DNA of 64,000 nucleotides from Candidatus Poribacteria bacterium (GCA_028818695.1 JAPPNK010000025.1:99018-163017), one strand, 5' to 3'; shown: positions 43,741-52,198, counted from the stretch's first letter. Made by a program: numbers and translations. Notes: generated by a model from the sequence alone, not told the origin.

Positions 43741-43769
43741 TTGACAATCCGCTTCTGTCAGCATACATT
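43741..43769 (+). promoter_or_regulatory. Promoter of the TPR gene at 43811
   Basis: A perfect TTGACA and TACATT are separated by 17 bases, ~40 bases before the ATG. A second possible -10, CATTAT, begins two bases later. Confidence 0.55.
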
Positions 43770-43810
43770 ATAGATGCGCAGACGGGCGCGTTTCCTATGG
43801 AGAACCTGTT

Positions 43811-44350
43811 ATGCATGAGCTCAGTAAGAGACGCTTTGAAGAAGCGGTTGAGCAGATGAATGAAACCCTTGAACGCGATCCATATTTTGCCGGGGCAGGC
43901 GTCAAGTCTCATGCTTTAGGCGAGCATCGACAAGCTGCGGAAACGTTGGCTGGATCGGTTAAAGCGGATCCTACAGCGAAAACGTTTGCGTCTTTGGGCT
44001 TTGCGCATCTCAAAATTGGCGAATTTGACAAGGCAATTGAACATTGCGCTAGCGCGATCCAGCTGGATCCGTATCTCGCAGACGCTTTTTTGTGCCGCGG
44101 ATGCGCCTATTCGCATAAAGGCGAATTCATGGACGCTTACGAAGATTTTTTTGCCGCCGTCTCTCTTGATCCTGATCGGCATCCGGCGCTTACGGAGCAG
44201 GTACAGGAAATTGAGCGGGAGCAGCGGGAGCGTTGGGATGAACTGCTAAACAGCCCTGAATCGGATGAGCTGCTGAGCCGATGGTCAAATAAGATCTCGA
44301 AAGATCTCAAAGCAGGGGAAACGACGTCTTTGGAGATTGAGGATATGTAA
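43811..44350 (+). CDS. TPR repeat protein, paralogue of the proteins at 23518 and 59734
   Basis: The 179-residue protein contains about three TPR-like motifs (AKTFASLGFAHLKIGEFDKA, ADAFLCRGCAYSHKGEFMDA). It has the shared tail AYEDFFAAVSLDPDRHPALTE...RWDELLNSPESDELLSRWSNK seen in two other proteins of this window. No signal peptide is visible. Its own promoter lies upstream. It converges on the ligase gene of the proteasome operon across a MITE-like repeat. Confidence 0.75.
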   Translation: MHELSKRRFEEAVEQMNETLERDPYFAGAGVKSHALGEHRQAAETLAGSVKADPTAKTFASLGFAHLKIGEFDKAIEHCASAIQLDPYLADAFLCRGCAYSHKGEFMDAYEDFFAAVSLDPDRHPALTEQVQEIEREQRERWDELLNSPESDELLSRWSNKISKDLKAGETTSLEIEDM

Positions 44351-44370
44351 TGCGCTCCCGCGCGACGATA

Positions 44371-44517
44371 GCCTCTACAGGCGATGATATACGAAAATCC
44401 TGTTCAAATCGGGAAGATCGTCATTCCCGCGAAAGCGGGAATCTAGAGTTCTCCCAGACAGCCTCCCCATTCTAAAACGGCTCTTTAAAATCAAAATCAT
44501 CGCCTATAGAGACTGCC
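44371..44517. repeat. MITE-like repeat, family B, copy 1
   Basis: A ~147-base element with inverted termini CTCTACAGGCGATGAT...ATCATCGCCTATAGAG and a central palindrome ATTCCCGCGAAAGCGGGAAT. It is almost identical to 63793-63940 and to the reverse complement of 53166-53313. It lies between the convergent TPR and pafA-like genes and could fold into a bidirectional terminator. Confidence 0.88.
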
Positions 44518-44561
44518 CGAGCGACAGCGTCGTTGATGCGCTCAGGAGGCGGTAGCGGAAG

Positions 44562-46028
44562 CTACTCCATTTCCGCGGACGGTTCAGACGCCTGTCGATC
44601 TAGTATGTCTTCTAGGGCGCCGCGCATCGATTCGTATGTGTGGAAAGGATCCAGCATCTTCACCAGCTGTCCTGTTTCTAGATAGATTGTGTCCCAGTCG
44701 ACCGCGCTCATGATCGGGCGCTCCGAGAGCATGCGCATGATGAGGGAACGGCCGTAGGCGCGCGTGTCGCGCGGGGCGTCGTACATCGCGTCTTCCACCT
44801 CGCGGTCGCTCACCAGCTCCCGCATCAAGCCCTCCTCCACAAGATCGGCGTAAAGGCTCCTGTCAGGGTCGATCTTATGGTATTCCAGATCGACGCTTTG
44901 AAGCCATGGGTCGTCCCAAGACAGCTTCTCCTCCTCCACAAACGTCTCCAGAAGCCACTTCTTCGCCACCCAGTCGATCCGATCCTTCAACAGCTCAGGG
45001 TCCTGCGACAGCCCTTCCAGCGCGCTGCGCCATTCTCGAAGGATCGCGTCCATCTCGATCGACTCTCCCAGAAGGTAACGCTCCGCCATTTCCAGATATG
45101 TTTCCTGGATCTCCATCGCGCTTGTGTATCCGCCCTGCGCGAGCGCGATCGGCCAAGGGCTTTTCACCGCGCGCGAGACAATGCGCAGCGACCGTATCGG
45201 ATTCGCAATATCCATCTCCGGAAAATTGACCCCCGCTTCAATCATCTGCAGAACCGCCGCCGTCGATCCGATCTTCAGCATATGGGCGTACTCCGACATG
45301 TTCGTGTCGCCCAGCAGCAGATGCAAACGCCGAAAGCGGTTCGAATCTGCCAGCGGTTCGTCGCGCGTGTTGATGATGGCGCGGCTGAACTGAACCCACT
45401 GGTACTGCTCCGTCACGATATGGTCGCTGCGCTGCGAGATCTGATACGGCGAGTCGAGATCGATGCGCGTCGCGCGCCGATGCCGCCGCGGCGAGTCTGC
45501 CTCCCACATATCCTCTTCATGGCAGCCGATGCGTCCGGCGCCTGCGTAAATCTGCCGCGTGATCAAAAACGGTATCAGAGCTGGAATGACGCGCTGATAA
45601 AAATCTATATCTCGGCTCATCAGATAATTTTCGTGGTATCCGAAGGTCGCGCCCGTCACATGGTCGATGTTGTTGCGCACAAAAGAGGCTTGATCCCGCA
45701 AGCCCAGCCCGTCTAGCGCGTCCACAATCAGGTTGTCCATCGCCCGCTCATACACAATCAGGTCGCGCACCGAGCGGCACTCCGGGGTCGCATATTCGAT
45801 ATGCCCCATGTCGATATAGAGGCGTCCGCCGTTGAACATGAAGCCGCCGTTGCCGGGAGGCTCCCCCCAGTCGCGGTAATGCTCGTCCAGCATTCCGACA
45901 TCCATTTCGCGGAACATGTAATCTTTCACGCGGAGCGCTAGGGCTTCAGGCGTGATCTCCATCGCCAGATCGTCGTCTTCAATGAGGCAGCCGTATTCGA
46001 TCTCCGTGCCAAATAGACGCGGGTTCAT
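44562..46028 (-). CDS. pafA: PafA/Dop family ligase of the UBact-proteasome system
   Basis: The 488-residue product belongs to the glutamine-synthetase-like PafA/Dop family. The N-terminus has GTEIEYG with ATP/Mg-binding Glu residues, then NGGRLYIDMGHIEYATPEC with the catalytic-base region, and a VRNNIDHVTGATFGYHENYL segment that fits PafA (NNTDSAGNSYGCHENYL) better than Dop. The enzyme would join the C-terminal Glu of the modifier to lysines of target proteins. It is the last gene of the operon; its ATG overlaps the alpha-subunit stop (ATGA). No second Dop-type gene is in the window. Confidence 0.88.
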   Translation of the reverse strand: MNPRLFGTEIEYGCLIEDDDLAMEITPEALALRVKDYMFREMDVGMLDEHYRDWGEPPGNGGFMFNGGRLYIDMGHIEYATPECRSVRDLIVYERAMDNLIVDALDGLGLRDQASFVRNNIDHVTGATFGYHENYLMSRDIDFYQRVIPALIPFLITRQIYAGAGRIGCHEEDMWEADSPRRHRRATRIDLDSPYQISQRSDHIVTEQYQWVQFSRAIINTRDEPLADSNRFRRLHLLLGDTNMSEYAHMLKIGSTAAVLQMIEAGVNFPEMDIANPIRSLRIVSRAVKSPWPIALAQGGYTSAMEIQETYLEMAERYLLGESIEMDAILREWRSALEGLSQDPELLKDRIDWVAKKWLLETFVEEEKLSWDDPWLQSVDLEYHKIDPDRSLYADLVEEGLMRELVSDREVEDAMYDAPRDTRAYGRSLIMRMLSERPIMSAVDWDTIYLETGQLVKMLDPFHTYESMRGALEDILDRQASEPSAEME

Positions 46029-46840
46029 CTGTCTTGCCCGTTCTCCTTTGGACGCAGCTTTTCGGCCGCTTCTTCGACGACGCGCAGCTCCTCTTTCGTC
46101 AACTTGCGGTATTTCGCCTTGCCGCTCAATGTATGGTCTAGGACTGCCGCTTCAGGCAGAAGCCGCTCCGCCGCTTTTGCGAGAGCCGCTCCGACTGCGT
46201 CGTCCGACGGCGGGGGCCGCTCCTCAATTCGGTCGTCGTCCGCCTCGTTGAACGCCGCGTCGAAGGAGGCTCCCCATGCGTAAACGGCGCAGCGCAGCGA
46301 TTCTTCAAGACCTGGCGATTCGGACAGGCGCGACTCCATCGCATGCAGGGCTGTTTCTTCCGCGTCCTGCGTTCCGGCTGCGGCTCCGAAGCGGTCATGC
46401 GAGCTGAAGTTGCCGTCAAAATTGACGGTGAAAAACTGCGTCTGCTCCGCTTTCGGCGCCAGCTCCGCCATTAAGCATTTGGCGATGAACGGGGAACGGT
46501 AGATTTCGTCGAACGCCTGCTTGATCTGGGGAGCTATAGTGAAATGGAGCAGCCGCTGGAGCGTCACATCGTCCGCGGAGCGCGCAAACCCCTCCACATG
46601 CGCCAGGTTAACGGCGATCATGCGCAGCCGCTCCACATCGGCGGGATGCCCCAACGCGCCCATCGCCAGCCGATCGTACACCTCATAGACTTTCTGCTGC
46701 CCGCGCGGGCGCATTGTGAAGAGCAGAGCGCCGTTGTTGTAGGGCAAGCCGACTACGGGGCTGCCGCTGCGCAGACGTTTTTCGACGTACTGAACGCGGT
46801 TTTCTAGCGCCTGAATCCATCGGCGCGGCTCGTCATACAT
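46025..46840 (-). CDS. prcA: 20S proteasome alpha subunit
   Basis: The 271-residue protein matches bacterial proteasome alpha subunits: an opening MYDEPRRWIQALENRVQYVE, then GSPVVGLPYNNGALLFTMRP, then KVYEVYDRLAMGALGHPADVERLRM. It ends with a long charged tail, which may gate or bind partners. It would form the outer rings of the core particle. It overlaps the beta-subunit gene upstream by 8 bases and the ligase gene downstream. Confidence 0.9.
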   Translation of the reverse strand: MYDEPRRWIQALENRVQYVEKRLRSGSPVVGLPYNNGALLFTMRPRGQQKVYEVYDRLAMGALGHPADVERLRMIAVNLAHVEGFARSADDVTLQRLLHFTIAPQIKQAFDEIYRSPFIAKCLMAELAPKAEQTQFFTVNFDGNFSSHDRFGAAAGTQDAEETALHAMESRLSESPGLEESLRCAVYAWGASFDAAFNEADDDRIEERPPPSDDAVGAALAKAAERLLPEAAVLDHTLSGKAKYRKLTKEELRVVEEAAEKLRPKENGQDR

Positions 46841-47618
46841 CGGACCCGCCGATCGCTGTCAGCGTCTCTTCAGAGAGCGTCTCGACGCCGTCTTCGGTCA
46901 AGCATTTGACGGTGGGCGTTCCGCCTCCTGTCGCGGAGTCGAAGTGCGCCGCGGCTTGAAGCATGCGCTGGGTCAGCTGGATTGCCGCCCGTCTGTCCAG
47001 ATCGGCGATTCGCTGCCGCCAGCGGTTTTCATAATACAACGCGCCGCGTATCCATACCGATCCGGAGCCTGCCGCGGCGAAGTCGGTCATTTCAAACTGG
47101 GCGCCGAGCGCGTCGTAGAAGTAGAGCCGCGTTTCGCCTGCGAGGTTGTCGTACGCCGCAAAAATGGGCAGCACCCCGCCGATGCCCTGCAGCGCCATCC
47201 CAAGATTTTCTTTGATCAATTGCGAAAGGGCGCGCAATTTCCCTTCTAGGCTCATCTCCTGAAGTTGACTGCGCTTGTAGTACCTAAAGGAGTATTCCAG
47301 AACGCGCGCCATCTCATATGCGGCGGCGGGGGAGCCTGAGATCGCCATCACCGAGCGTTCGTCGATCTCAAGGACCTTGTCGGCGCGGTCGTACATAATG
47401 GCGGAGCCGGCTACGGCGCGCCGGTCGCCGGCGATGAGAGCGCCGTCTTTGTAACGCAGCGCCAGCACGGTTGTGCTTTCGGTATGTTGAAGCGCGCCGT
47501 CGGCGCCGTCGGCGTTGAGAGCGGGCATCGGGGACATTCCCTGCGCGCGCAGGAGCGACAGAAAATCGCCGCGGAAGCCCGCGCCGTATAACGCCCATTG
47601 GCTGGATGTGTCGTCCAC
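46833..47618 (-). CDS. prcB: 20S proteasome beta subunit (catalytic)
   Basis: The 261-residue precursor has a ~48-residue propeptide, then the Thr1 nucleophile in the TTVLALRYKDG motif. Counting from that Thr, Asp17 (AGDRR) and Lys33 (RADKV) fall at the correct catalytic positions. SPAAAYEMARVLEY continues the fold. The residue before Thr1 is Ser (HTES/TTV), where Gly is usual, so self-processing might differ in rate. The GTG start at 47618 follows a GGAG overlapping the UBact stop. The core particle degrades tagged proteins. Confidence 0.92.
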   Translation of the reverse strand: MDDTSSQWALYGAGFRGDFLSLLRAQGMSPMPALNADGADGALQHTESTTVLALRYKDGALIAGDRRAVAGSAIMYDRADKVLEIDERSVMAISGSPAAAYEMARVLEYSFRYYKRSQLQEMSLEGKLRALSQLIKENLGMALQGIGGVLPIFAAYDNLAGETRLYFYDALGAQFEMTDFAAAGSGSVWIRGALYYENRWRQRIADLDRRAAIQLTQRMLQAAAHFDSATGGGTPTVKCLTEDGVETLSEETLTAIGGSDV

Positions 47619-47629
47619 TCTTGCGGCTC

Positions 47630-47824
47630 CTATTCGCCTGTCCGCTGCCGATACCGGCGCGCCTGGTCTTTGTCGACCTGGCGCATTCGCCGCAGCAGTC
47701 GTTTTCGGCTCGGCTCTTCTATGTCGGGGCGCGTCGGGCCGGCGTCGTCTCCGCCGCCTTCCTTGCGCCAGGGTTCTTTAGTTCGCTGCGGGCGTTCTTT
47801 GCGCGTCGCGTCTTCCATTTTCAT
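47630..47824 (-). CDS. ubact: UBact, ubiquitin-like protein modifier
   Basis: The 64-residue product is rich in Arg, Lys and Glu, has no membrane or signal segment, and ends in YRQRTGE. That ending is the hallmark of UBact, the Pup-like modifier described in several Gram-negative phyla. The terminal Glu could be conjugated directly without deamidation. ATG 47824 is preceded by AAGGAG at good spacing; the frame extends 13 codons upstream without an SD. It lies 11 bases before prcB, the typical place for Pup-like genes. It is small and disordered, so similarity searches can miss it. Confidence 0.88.
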   Translation of the reverse strand: MKMEDATRKERPQRTKEPWRKEGGGDDAGPTRPDIEEPSRKRLLRRMRQVDKDQARRYRQRTGE

Positions 47825-47853
47825 TGCGCTCTCCTTCTTTATCGCTTGGAAGG

Positions 47854-47882
47854 AGATTACCAAACATGGAGCCGTTTGTCAA
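47854..47882 (-). promoter_or_regulatory. Sigma-70-type promoter of the UBact-proteasome operon
   Basis: On the minus strand TTGACA and TAATCT are separated by 17 bases. The predicted start of transcription (~47847) leaves a short leader of ~22 bases before the UBact ATG. No other promoter is seen inside the operon. Confidence 0.65.
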
Positions 47883-47998
47883 ACGCATTCTATCCATAAG
47901 CGGATAGGCGGCAGCTTTTCCGCTGGTCATGGCAGATCTTTTGTTATGACGTCTCAACTTCACGCATGATGTCAGAGAGAATCTAGCCTCATGCATGA

Positions 47999-48134
47999 AG
48001 TTGGGACATTTAAACGAATGATCGCTCTATTTATAGGGAAAAGGCTCCGCCCACCAAAGCGTCATTCCCGCGAAAGCGGGAATCTAGAGGCGCCGCAGAT
48101 ACCGCCTGCGTTCGCATGTCGACATGTCCCAACT
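47999..48134. repeat. MITE-like repeat, family A, copy 2
   Basis: A ~136-base element with inverted termini GTTGGGACAT...ATGTCCCAAC and the central ATTCCCGCGAAAGCGGGAAT palindrome, in the reverse orientation to 33857-33992. It lies in the divergent gap between the UBact operon and rplM, ending 24 bases before the rplM -35 box. An outer arm near 47955-47971 (CTCAACTTCACGCATGA) pairs with the element's left flank (TCATGCATGAAGTTGGG). Confidence 0.85.
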
Positions 48135-48158
48135 AAAGACGTAAGTCAAAGAATCTCC

Positions 48159-48187
48159 TTGACTTTGCTCTAGGCGCGGGTTAGGAT
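48159..48187 (+). promoter_or_regulatory. Promoter of rplM-rpsI-purA
   Basis: TTGACT and TAGGAT are separated by 17 bases, ~54 bases before the rplM ATG. Confidence 0.6.
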
Positions 48188-48240
48188 AATTCTTGCCGTC
48201 AACAATGCGGCGGACGAATACTTAGAAACGGGCATTCTCG

Positions 48241-48717
48241 ATGTTGAACGATCGTTTTGCGATGAAGGACGGAACGCACAGGAGAGAGCGGAGCTACGTC
48301 AGCCCGCCGCAAAAGGAGCGTCAATGGGCGGTCGTTGATGCGTCCAATCAGACGCTCGGGCGACTCGCTTCGCAGGTAGCGGCGATGATACGCGGGAAGC
48401 ATAAACCCGATTTCACCCCGCATATCGACACGGGCGACAATGTGATTGTCATCAACGCCGCGCATATTCGAGTCACAGGGCGCCGTCTTGATCAGAAAAT
48501 TTACTACCGGCATACGGGGTATATCGGCGGGCTTAAGAGCGAGAAGCTGCGCGATGTGATGGAGCGGGACCCTTCGGAAGCCGTTCGGCGCGCTATCAAC
48601 GGAATGTTGCCGCATACGCGGTTGGGGCGCGTCTTGCGAAAGCGGCTGCGCGTCTATAACGGGCCTGACCATCCGCATGAAGCGCAAAAACCGTCGGAAG
48701 TGAAGCTGCAGTACTAG
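48241..48717 (+). CDS. rplM: 50S ribosomal protein L13
   Basis: The 158-residue product matches L13: [19 protein letters not shown], the [16 protein letters not shown] loop, [10 protein letters not shown] and PHTRLGR...[17 protein letters not shown]. It is an early-assembly protein of the large subunit. It carries about 12 extra N-terminal residues compared with typical L13; ATG 48262 is another possible start, and neither has a clear SD. It is followed by rpsI, the standard pairing. Confidence 0.95.
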   Translation: MLNDRFAMKDGTHRRERSYVSPPQKERQWAVVDASNQTLGRLASQVAAMIRGKHKPDFTPHIDTGDNVIVINAAHIRVTGRRLDQKIYYRHTGYIGGLKSEKLRDVMERDPSEAVRRAINGMLPHTRLGRVLRKRLRVYNGPDHPHEAQKPSEVKLQY

Positions 48718-48748
48718 ATTCGAATTGCTGACGAAGAAGGAGCCGAGC

Positions 48749-49138
48749 ATGGCTGAGTATGTTTGGGGAACAGGGAGACGAAAGACATCGGTCGCCCGCG
48801 TCCGCATTTCCCCGTCCGGGAGCGGTCAATTCATTGTGAACGGGCGCGAACTGGACGCTTATTTCAACCGAGACGTCCACAGCACAACCGCCCAAGAGCC
48901 GATCAAAGCGACTGAAACGGAAGGCATGGACGTCTTTGTCAATGTAAAAGGCGGCGGACAAACAGGACAAGCAGGCGCCATACGGCACGGACTCTCCCGC
49001 GCGCTCGTGAAACACAACGAAGCGCTGCGCCCGACGCTCAAGCAGCGCGGTTTTCTCACGCGCGACGCTCGGATGGTCGAGCGTAAAAAGCCGGGGCGCC
49101 CCGGCGCGCGCAAGCGATTCCAATTCTCTAAGCGTTAA
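48749..49138 (+). CDS. rpsI: 30S ribosomal protein S9
   Basis: The 129-residue product has the S9 signatures: [14 protein letters not shown] at the start, [23 protein letters not shown], and the C-terminal [17 protein letters not shown], whose final residues reach the P-site. AAGGAG precedes ATG 48749. It is in the conserved rplM-rpsI order. Confidence 0.96.
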   Translation: MAEYVWGTGRRKTSVARVRISPSGSGQFIVNGRELDAYFNRDVHSTTAQEPIKATETEGMDVFVNVKGGGQTGQAGAIRHGLSRALVKHNEALRPTLKQRGFLTRDARMVERKKPGRPGARKRFQFSKR

Positions 49139-49178
49139 ACAGGCCGCGTCTCCGCTGAAAGGTCGGGAGGAAGGCAGC

Positions 49179-50444
49179 ATGTTACTTAAAGGCAACACGT
49201 TTGTGGCGGGCAGCCAGTGGGGCGATGAAAGCAAGGGCAAGATCGCCGACTGCCTCGCCGCCGAAGCCGACATCGTCGCCCGCGCGCAGGGCGGACCGAA
49301 CGCCGGACACACCGTCTGGATCGGCGAGAAGAAGTATGTGTTCCATCTGCTTCCCTGCGGCATTCTCCATGACCATTGCGTCAACATCGTTGGCAACGGC
49401 GTCGTCATCGGGGTCGAAGGAATCGTCCATGAGATCGAAAGCCTGCAGGAACGGGGCTGGCGCGTTGACGGGAAGAACCTGCTCATCAGCGACCGGGCGC
49501 ATTTGATCCTGCCCCGCCATCTCGCCGCCGACAACGCAAACGAGGATTCCGAAGGCAACAAGCTCGGCACAACGCGCCGCGGCGTCGGTCCGGCGTACTC
49601 CGACAAAGCCGCCCGAATCTCCGCCATGCGCATGTGCGACCTGATGGAGTTTGACCTGTTCCGCGAAAAATACGCGCGCATTTGCGACATGTCCGACATC
49701 CCCGAAGAGGAGATGAACGCGACGCTAGACGCATACGCCGACCATGCGGAATTTCTGCGTCCGCATGTGACGGACACAACCGCGGTTCTCCATGACGCGC
49801 TGGAAGCGGGCAAGCGAATCGTCTTTGAAGGCGCTCAAGGGACGCTGCTTGACATCGACTTCGGCACCTATCCCTATGTCACCTCCTCCAGCACGACTGC
49901 GGGCGGCGTCTGCACCGGCCTCGGAATTCCGCCCAGCGCGGTTCAGGAAACGATGGCGGTCGTCAAGGCGTACACGACGCGGGTCGGCCTCGGCCCGTTT
50001 CCCAGCGAGATGGACGACGTATTCGGCGCGAAGGTGCGCGAGGCGGGCGACGAATACGGAGCCACCACAGGACGCCCGCGCCGCTGCGGATGGCTCGACA
50101 TGGTCGGCTTGCGCTACTCAAGCCGCATCAACGGCTTCACGCAGCTTGCGGTCTCTAAGATGGATGTGCTGGACGGGCTTGAGACGCTGCGCATCTGCGT
50201 CGGCTATCGGCGCAACGGCGAGGCGGTCGACCGCTTCCCTGCGCTGCTCTCGGTTTTGGAAGAATGCGAACCTGTTTATGAAGAGATGCCCGGCTGGTCG
50301 GAGGACACCTCCGCCGTTCGGGAGTATGATCAACTGCCGGCGAACGCGCGCGCCTATCTGGAGCGGATTGAGGCGCTGCTGGATACGCCCGTGACATGCG
50401 TCTCGGTCGGCAAGGAACGCTCGGCGACGATGGCGCGTATGTGA
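49179..50444 (+). CDS. purA: Adenylosuccinate synthetase
   Basis: The 421-residue enzyme joins IMP and aspartate using GTP in AMP synthesis. The N-terminal P-loop-like motif is GSQWGDESKGK (Ser in place of the usual Gly of GDEGKGK), followed by ARAQGGPNAGHTV, GTTRRGVGPAYSDK and the late TGRPRRCGWLD. The length is normal. A GGGAGGAAGG site precedes ATG. Its TGA stop overlaps the first two bases of a tRNA-Lys gene. Confidence 0.95.
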   Translation: MLLKGNTFVAGSQWGDESKGKIADCLAAEADIVARAQGGPNAGHTVWIGEKKYVFHLLPCGILHDHCVNIVGNGVVIGVEGIVHEIESLQERGWRVDGKNLLISDRAHLILPRHLAADNANEDSEGNKLGTTRRGVGPAYSDKAARISAMRMCDLMEFDLFREKYARICDMSDIPEEEMNATLDAYADHAEFLRPHVTDTTAVLHDALEAGKRIVFEGAQGTLLDIDFGTYPYVTSSSTTAGGVCTGLGIPPSAVQETMAVVKAYTTRVGLGPFPSEMDDVFGAKVREAGDEYGATTGRPRRCGWLDMVGLRYSSRINGFTQLAVSKMDVLDGLETLRICVGYRRNGEAVDRFPALLSVLEECEPVYEEMPGWSEDTSAVREYDQLPANARAYLERIEALLDTPVTCVSVGKERSATMARM

Positions 50445-50517
50445 CCCGCTAGCTCAGTGGGAGAGCAACGGACTTTTAATCCGTAGGTCCTGGGTTCAAG
50501 TCCCAGGCGGGTCACCA
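50443..50517 (+). tRNA. tRNA-Lys (anticodon TTT), CCA encoded
   Basis: The 72-base body plus CCA folds with acceptor GACCCGC/GCGGGTC, D-arm GCTC/GAGC, anticodon stem ACGGA/TCCGT with loop CTTTTAA (anticodon TTT), a 5-base variable loop and T-arm CTGGG/CCCAG. Its first base is inside the purA stop codon, so it must be cut out of a shared transcript. Confidence 0.93.
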
Positions 50518-50544
50518 TCCTCCTCGCCGCGACAGAAAGCGGAA

Positions 50545-50910
50545 ATGAAAGCGCCCCCGATACCGCTCTTGCTTGCGCTCAACATTGTTTTGACGGTCGC
50601 CGCGCAGTCGATGCTCCGCGCCGGCATGAAACATATCCATATGGACGACAGCGCGCTGCGCTTTATCTGGCGCGCCGCGACGAACGGCATGGTCGTCGGC
50701 GGGATCGTCATGTTCGGCGTCTCGCTGCTGCTCTGGCTCGCGCTTCTCTCCAAAATGAAACTGAGCATACTCTATCCGATGCAGCAAGGGCTTGTGTTCG
50801 TCGGCATTCAAATTGTCGCGTGGAAATGGCTCGGCGAAGGCGTCTCGCTCCTGCGGTGGGCGGGCGTCGCCGTCATCTGCCTCGGCGTTTATCTCGTATC
50901 TAGGGGTTAA
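50545..50910 (+). CDS. Small SMR/EamA-like four-helix transporter
   Basis: The 121-residue membrane protein has four hydrophobic helices: PLLLALNIVLTVAAQSMLRA, VGGIVMFGVSLLLWLALLS, a YPMQQGLVFVGIQIV helix and WAGVAVICLGVYLV. It resembles small multidrug resistance or ArnE/F-type transporters, but the SMR Glu of helix 1 is not present (Thr-Val-Ala-Ala in that stretch). The substrate is unknown. It starts 27 bases after the tRNA-Lys and ends 1 base before the ankyrin gene. Confidence 0.7.
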   Translation: MKAPPIPLLLALNIVLTVAAQSMLRAGMKHIHMDDSALRFIWRAATNGMVVGGIVMFGVSLLLWLALLSKMKLSILYPMQQGLVFVGIQIVAWKWLGEGVSLLRWAGVAVICLGVYLVSRG

Positions 50911-50911
50911 G

Positions 50912-52198
50912 ATGCGCGCTCATCAGTTTTTTGCTTTGGTTAAAAAGAACGACGCGGATGCGGTCAGCGCCGCCCTGGATTCCGACCCTTCCCTGATAGA
51001 AGCGTTTGACGGCGATCATCAGGCGATTCACGAGGCGGCGCTGCGCGGGAACGCCGACGTCTTGGACGCGCTCATGGAGCGCGGAGCCGACATCAATCGA
51101 AAAAACGGCTGGGGATGGACGCCCATCGTTTTAGCCGCCTACCATAACCGCATCGAAGCGGCGCGTCGGCTGATTGCGGCGGGGGCGGAAGTCGGCGAAA
51201 ACGGCGGGAATCCGATCCATTACGCAGGTCAGAATCGGCATCGAGAAGTGTGCCGCCTCTTGGTTGAACATGGCGCCGTCGATTCGATGGTTCCCGACGG
51301 CGACCCTGACGCGCTGTCCGTTTTCCGCGCCGCTTACGCTTACGACGCGCACGCGCTTCGGCAGCTCTTGAACCGCAGGCAGGAGCTGGCAAATGCGCGC
51401 GACGAATGCGAACGTACGCCGATGCATGAAGCGGCAACGGCGGGCGCGTTAGAGATCGTGGAAACGCTCATCGAAGCGGGGGGAGATGTGAACGCGCGGG
51501 ACGAAGACGATGAAACGCCCCTGACGCGCGCCGCGGCGCATCGTCAAGAGGAGGTTGTGAACGCGCTCATCGCCGCGGGGGCGCGCGTCGACCTGTTCTC
51601 CGCTGTACAGTTTAATATATTGGAAGAGGCGCGCCGTTTGTTAGAAGCGAACCCCTCAAGCGTCCACTCAACCCGCAACGGACACGCGCTCATCGAATGG
51701 GCGGCTGAAGCCGGTTTTGTTGAAATGGGGCGTCTTTTAGCCGAATTCGGCGCGAATATCGATATCCATGCGGCAGCCAGCTTCGGATTGACGGGACGCG
51801 CCGAGCAGCTGCTGGACGACGACCCAGACCTTGTCCATGCGCGGCGCCGTATGGGCGGGTACGCCCCGCTCCACGCAGCCGCCGAATGCGGACAGGCGGA
51901 AACCGCCGCGCTTCTTATCCAACGCGGAGCCGACCTGAACCAGAAAAACGACTGGGGATTTCGTCCGCTGCATCTGAGCGTTCTGGCAGCGCGGGGGCAT
52001 GCTCCGACCGAGGCGCATCTGCGCATTTCGACCGCCCTGATTGAAAACGGCGCCGATCTTGAACCCGAAGACGATTACGGACGAACGCCGCTCTCCCTGG
52101 CGGAAGGACACTGGACGAAAGGAGAGATCGAAAACGCGCTTATCCAACTGCTCCGAAACTCCATTAACCCGCAGAGTCGACGCAATGAGAATTCATAA
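50912..52198 (+). CDS. Ankyrin repeat protein
   Basis: The 428-residue product is a chain of about ten ankyrin repeats, e.g. AIHEAALRGNADVLDALMERGADIN, ETPLTRAAAHRQEEVVNALIAAG and APLHAAAECGQAETAALLIQRG. No signal peptide or membrane part is seen. Ankyrin proteins are frequent in host-associated bacteria, where they bind host or bacterial proteins; no target can be named. The frame is open upstream, but ATG 50912 follows the previous stop directly. It overlaps the cysteine synthase gene by 14 bases. Confidence 0.85.
   Translation: MRAHQFFALVKKNDADAVSAALDSDPSLIEAFDGDHQAIHEAALRGNADVLDALMERGADINRKNGWGWTPIVLAAYHNRIEAARRLIAAGAEVGENGGNPIHYAGQNRHREVCRLLVEHGAVDSMVPDGDPDALSVFRAAYAYDAHALRQLLNRRQELANARDECERTPMHEAATAGALEIVETLIEAGGDVNARDEDDETPLTRAAAHRQEEVVNALIAAGARVDLFSAVQFNILEEARRLLEANPSSVHSTRNGHALIEWAAEAGFVEMGRLLAEFGANIDIHAAASFGLTGRAEQLLDDDPDLVHARRRMGGYAPLHAAAECGQAETAALLIQRGADLNQKNDWGFRPLHLSVLAARGHAPTEAHLRISTALIENGADLEPEDDYGRTPLSLAEGHWTKGEIENALIQLLRNSINPQSRRNENS

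Noticed and set aside
44562..46028. Naming the ligase Dop (deamidase/depupylase)
   Set aside because: The NNIDHVTGATFGYHENYL segment is nearer to PafA, and a modifier ending in Glu needs no deamidation; a double role cannot be excluded.
48596..49813. 405-residue minus-strand open frame across rplM, rpsI and purA
   Set aside because: It is antisense to three certain genes, is Ser/Arg-rich low-complexity, and shows no domain, start site or promoter.
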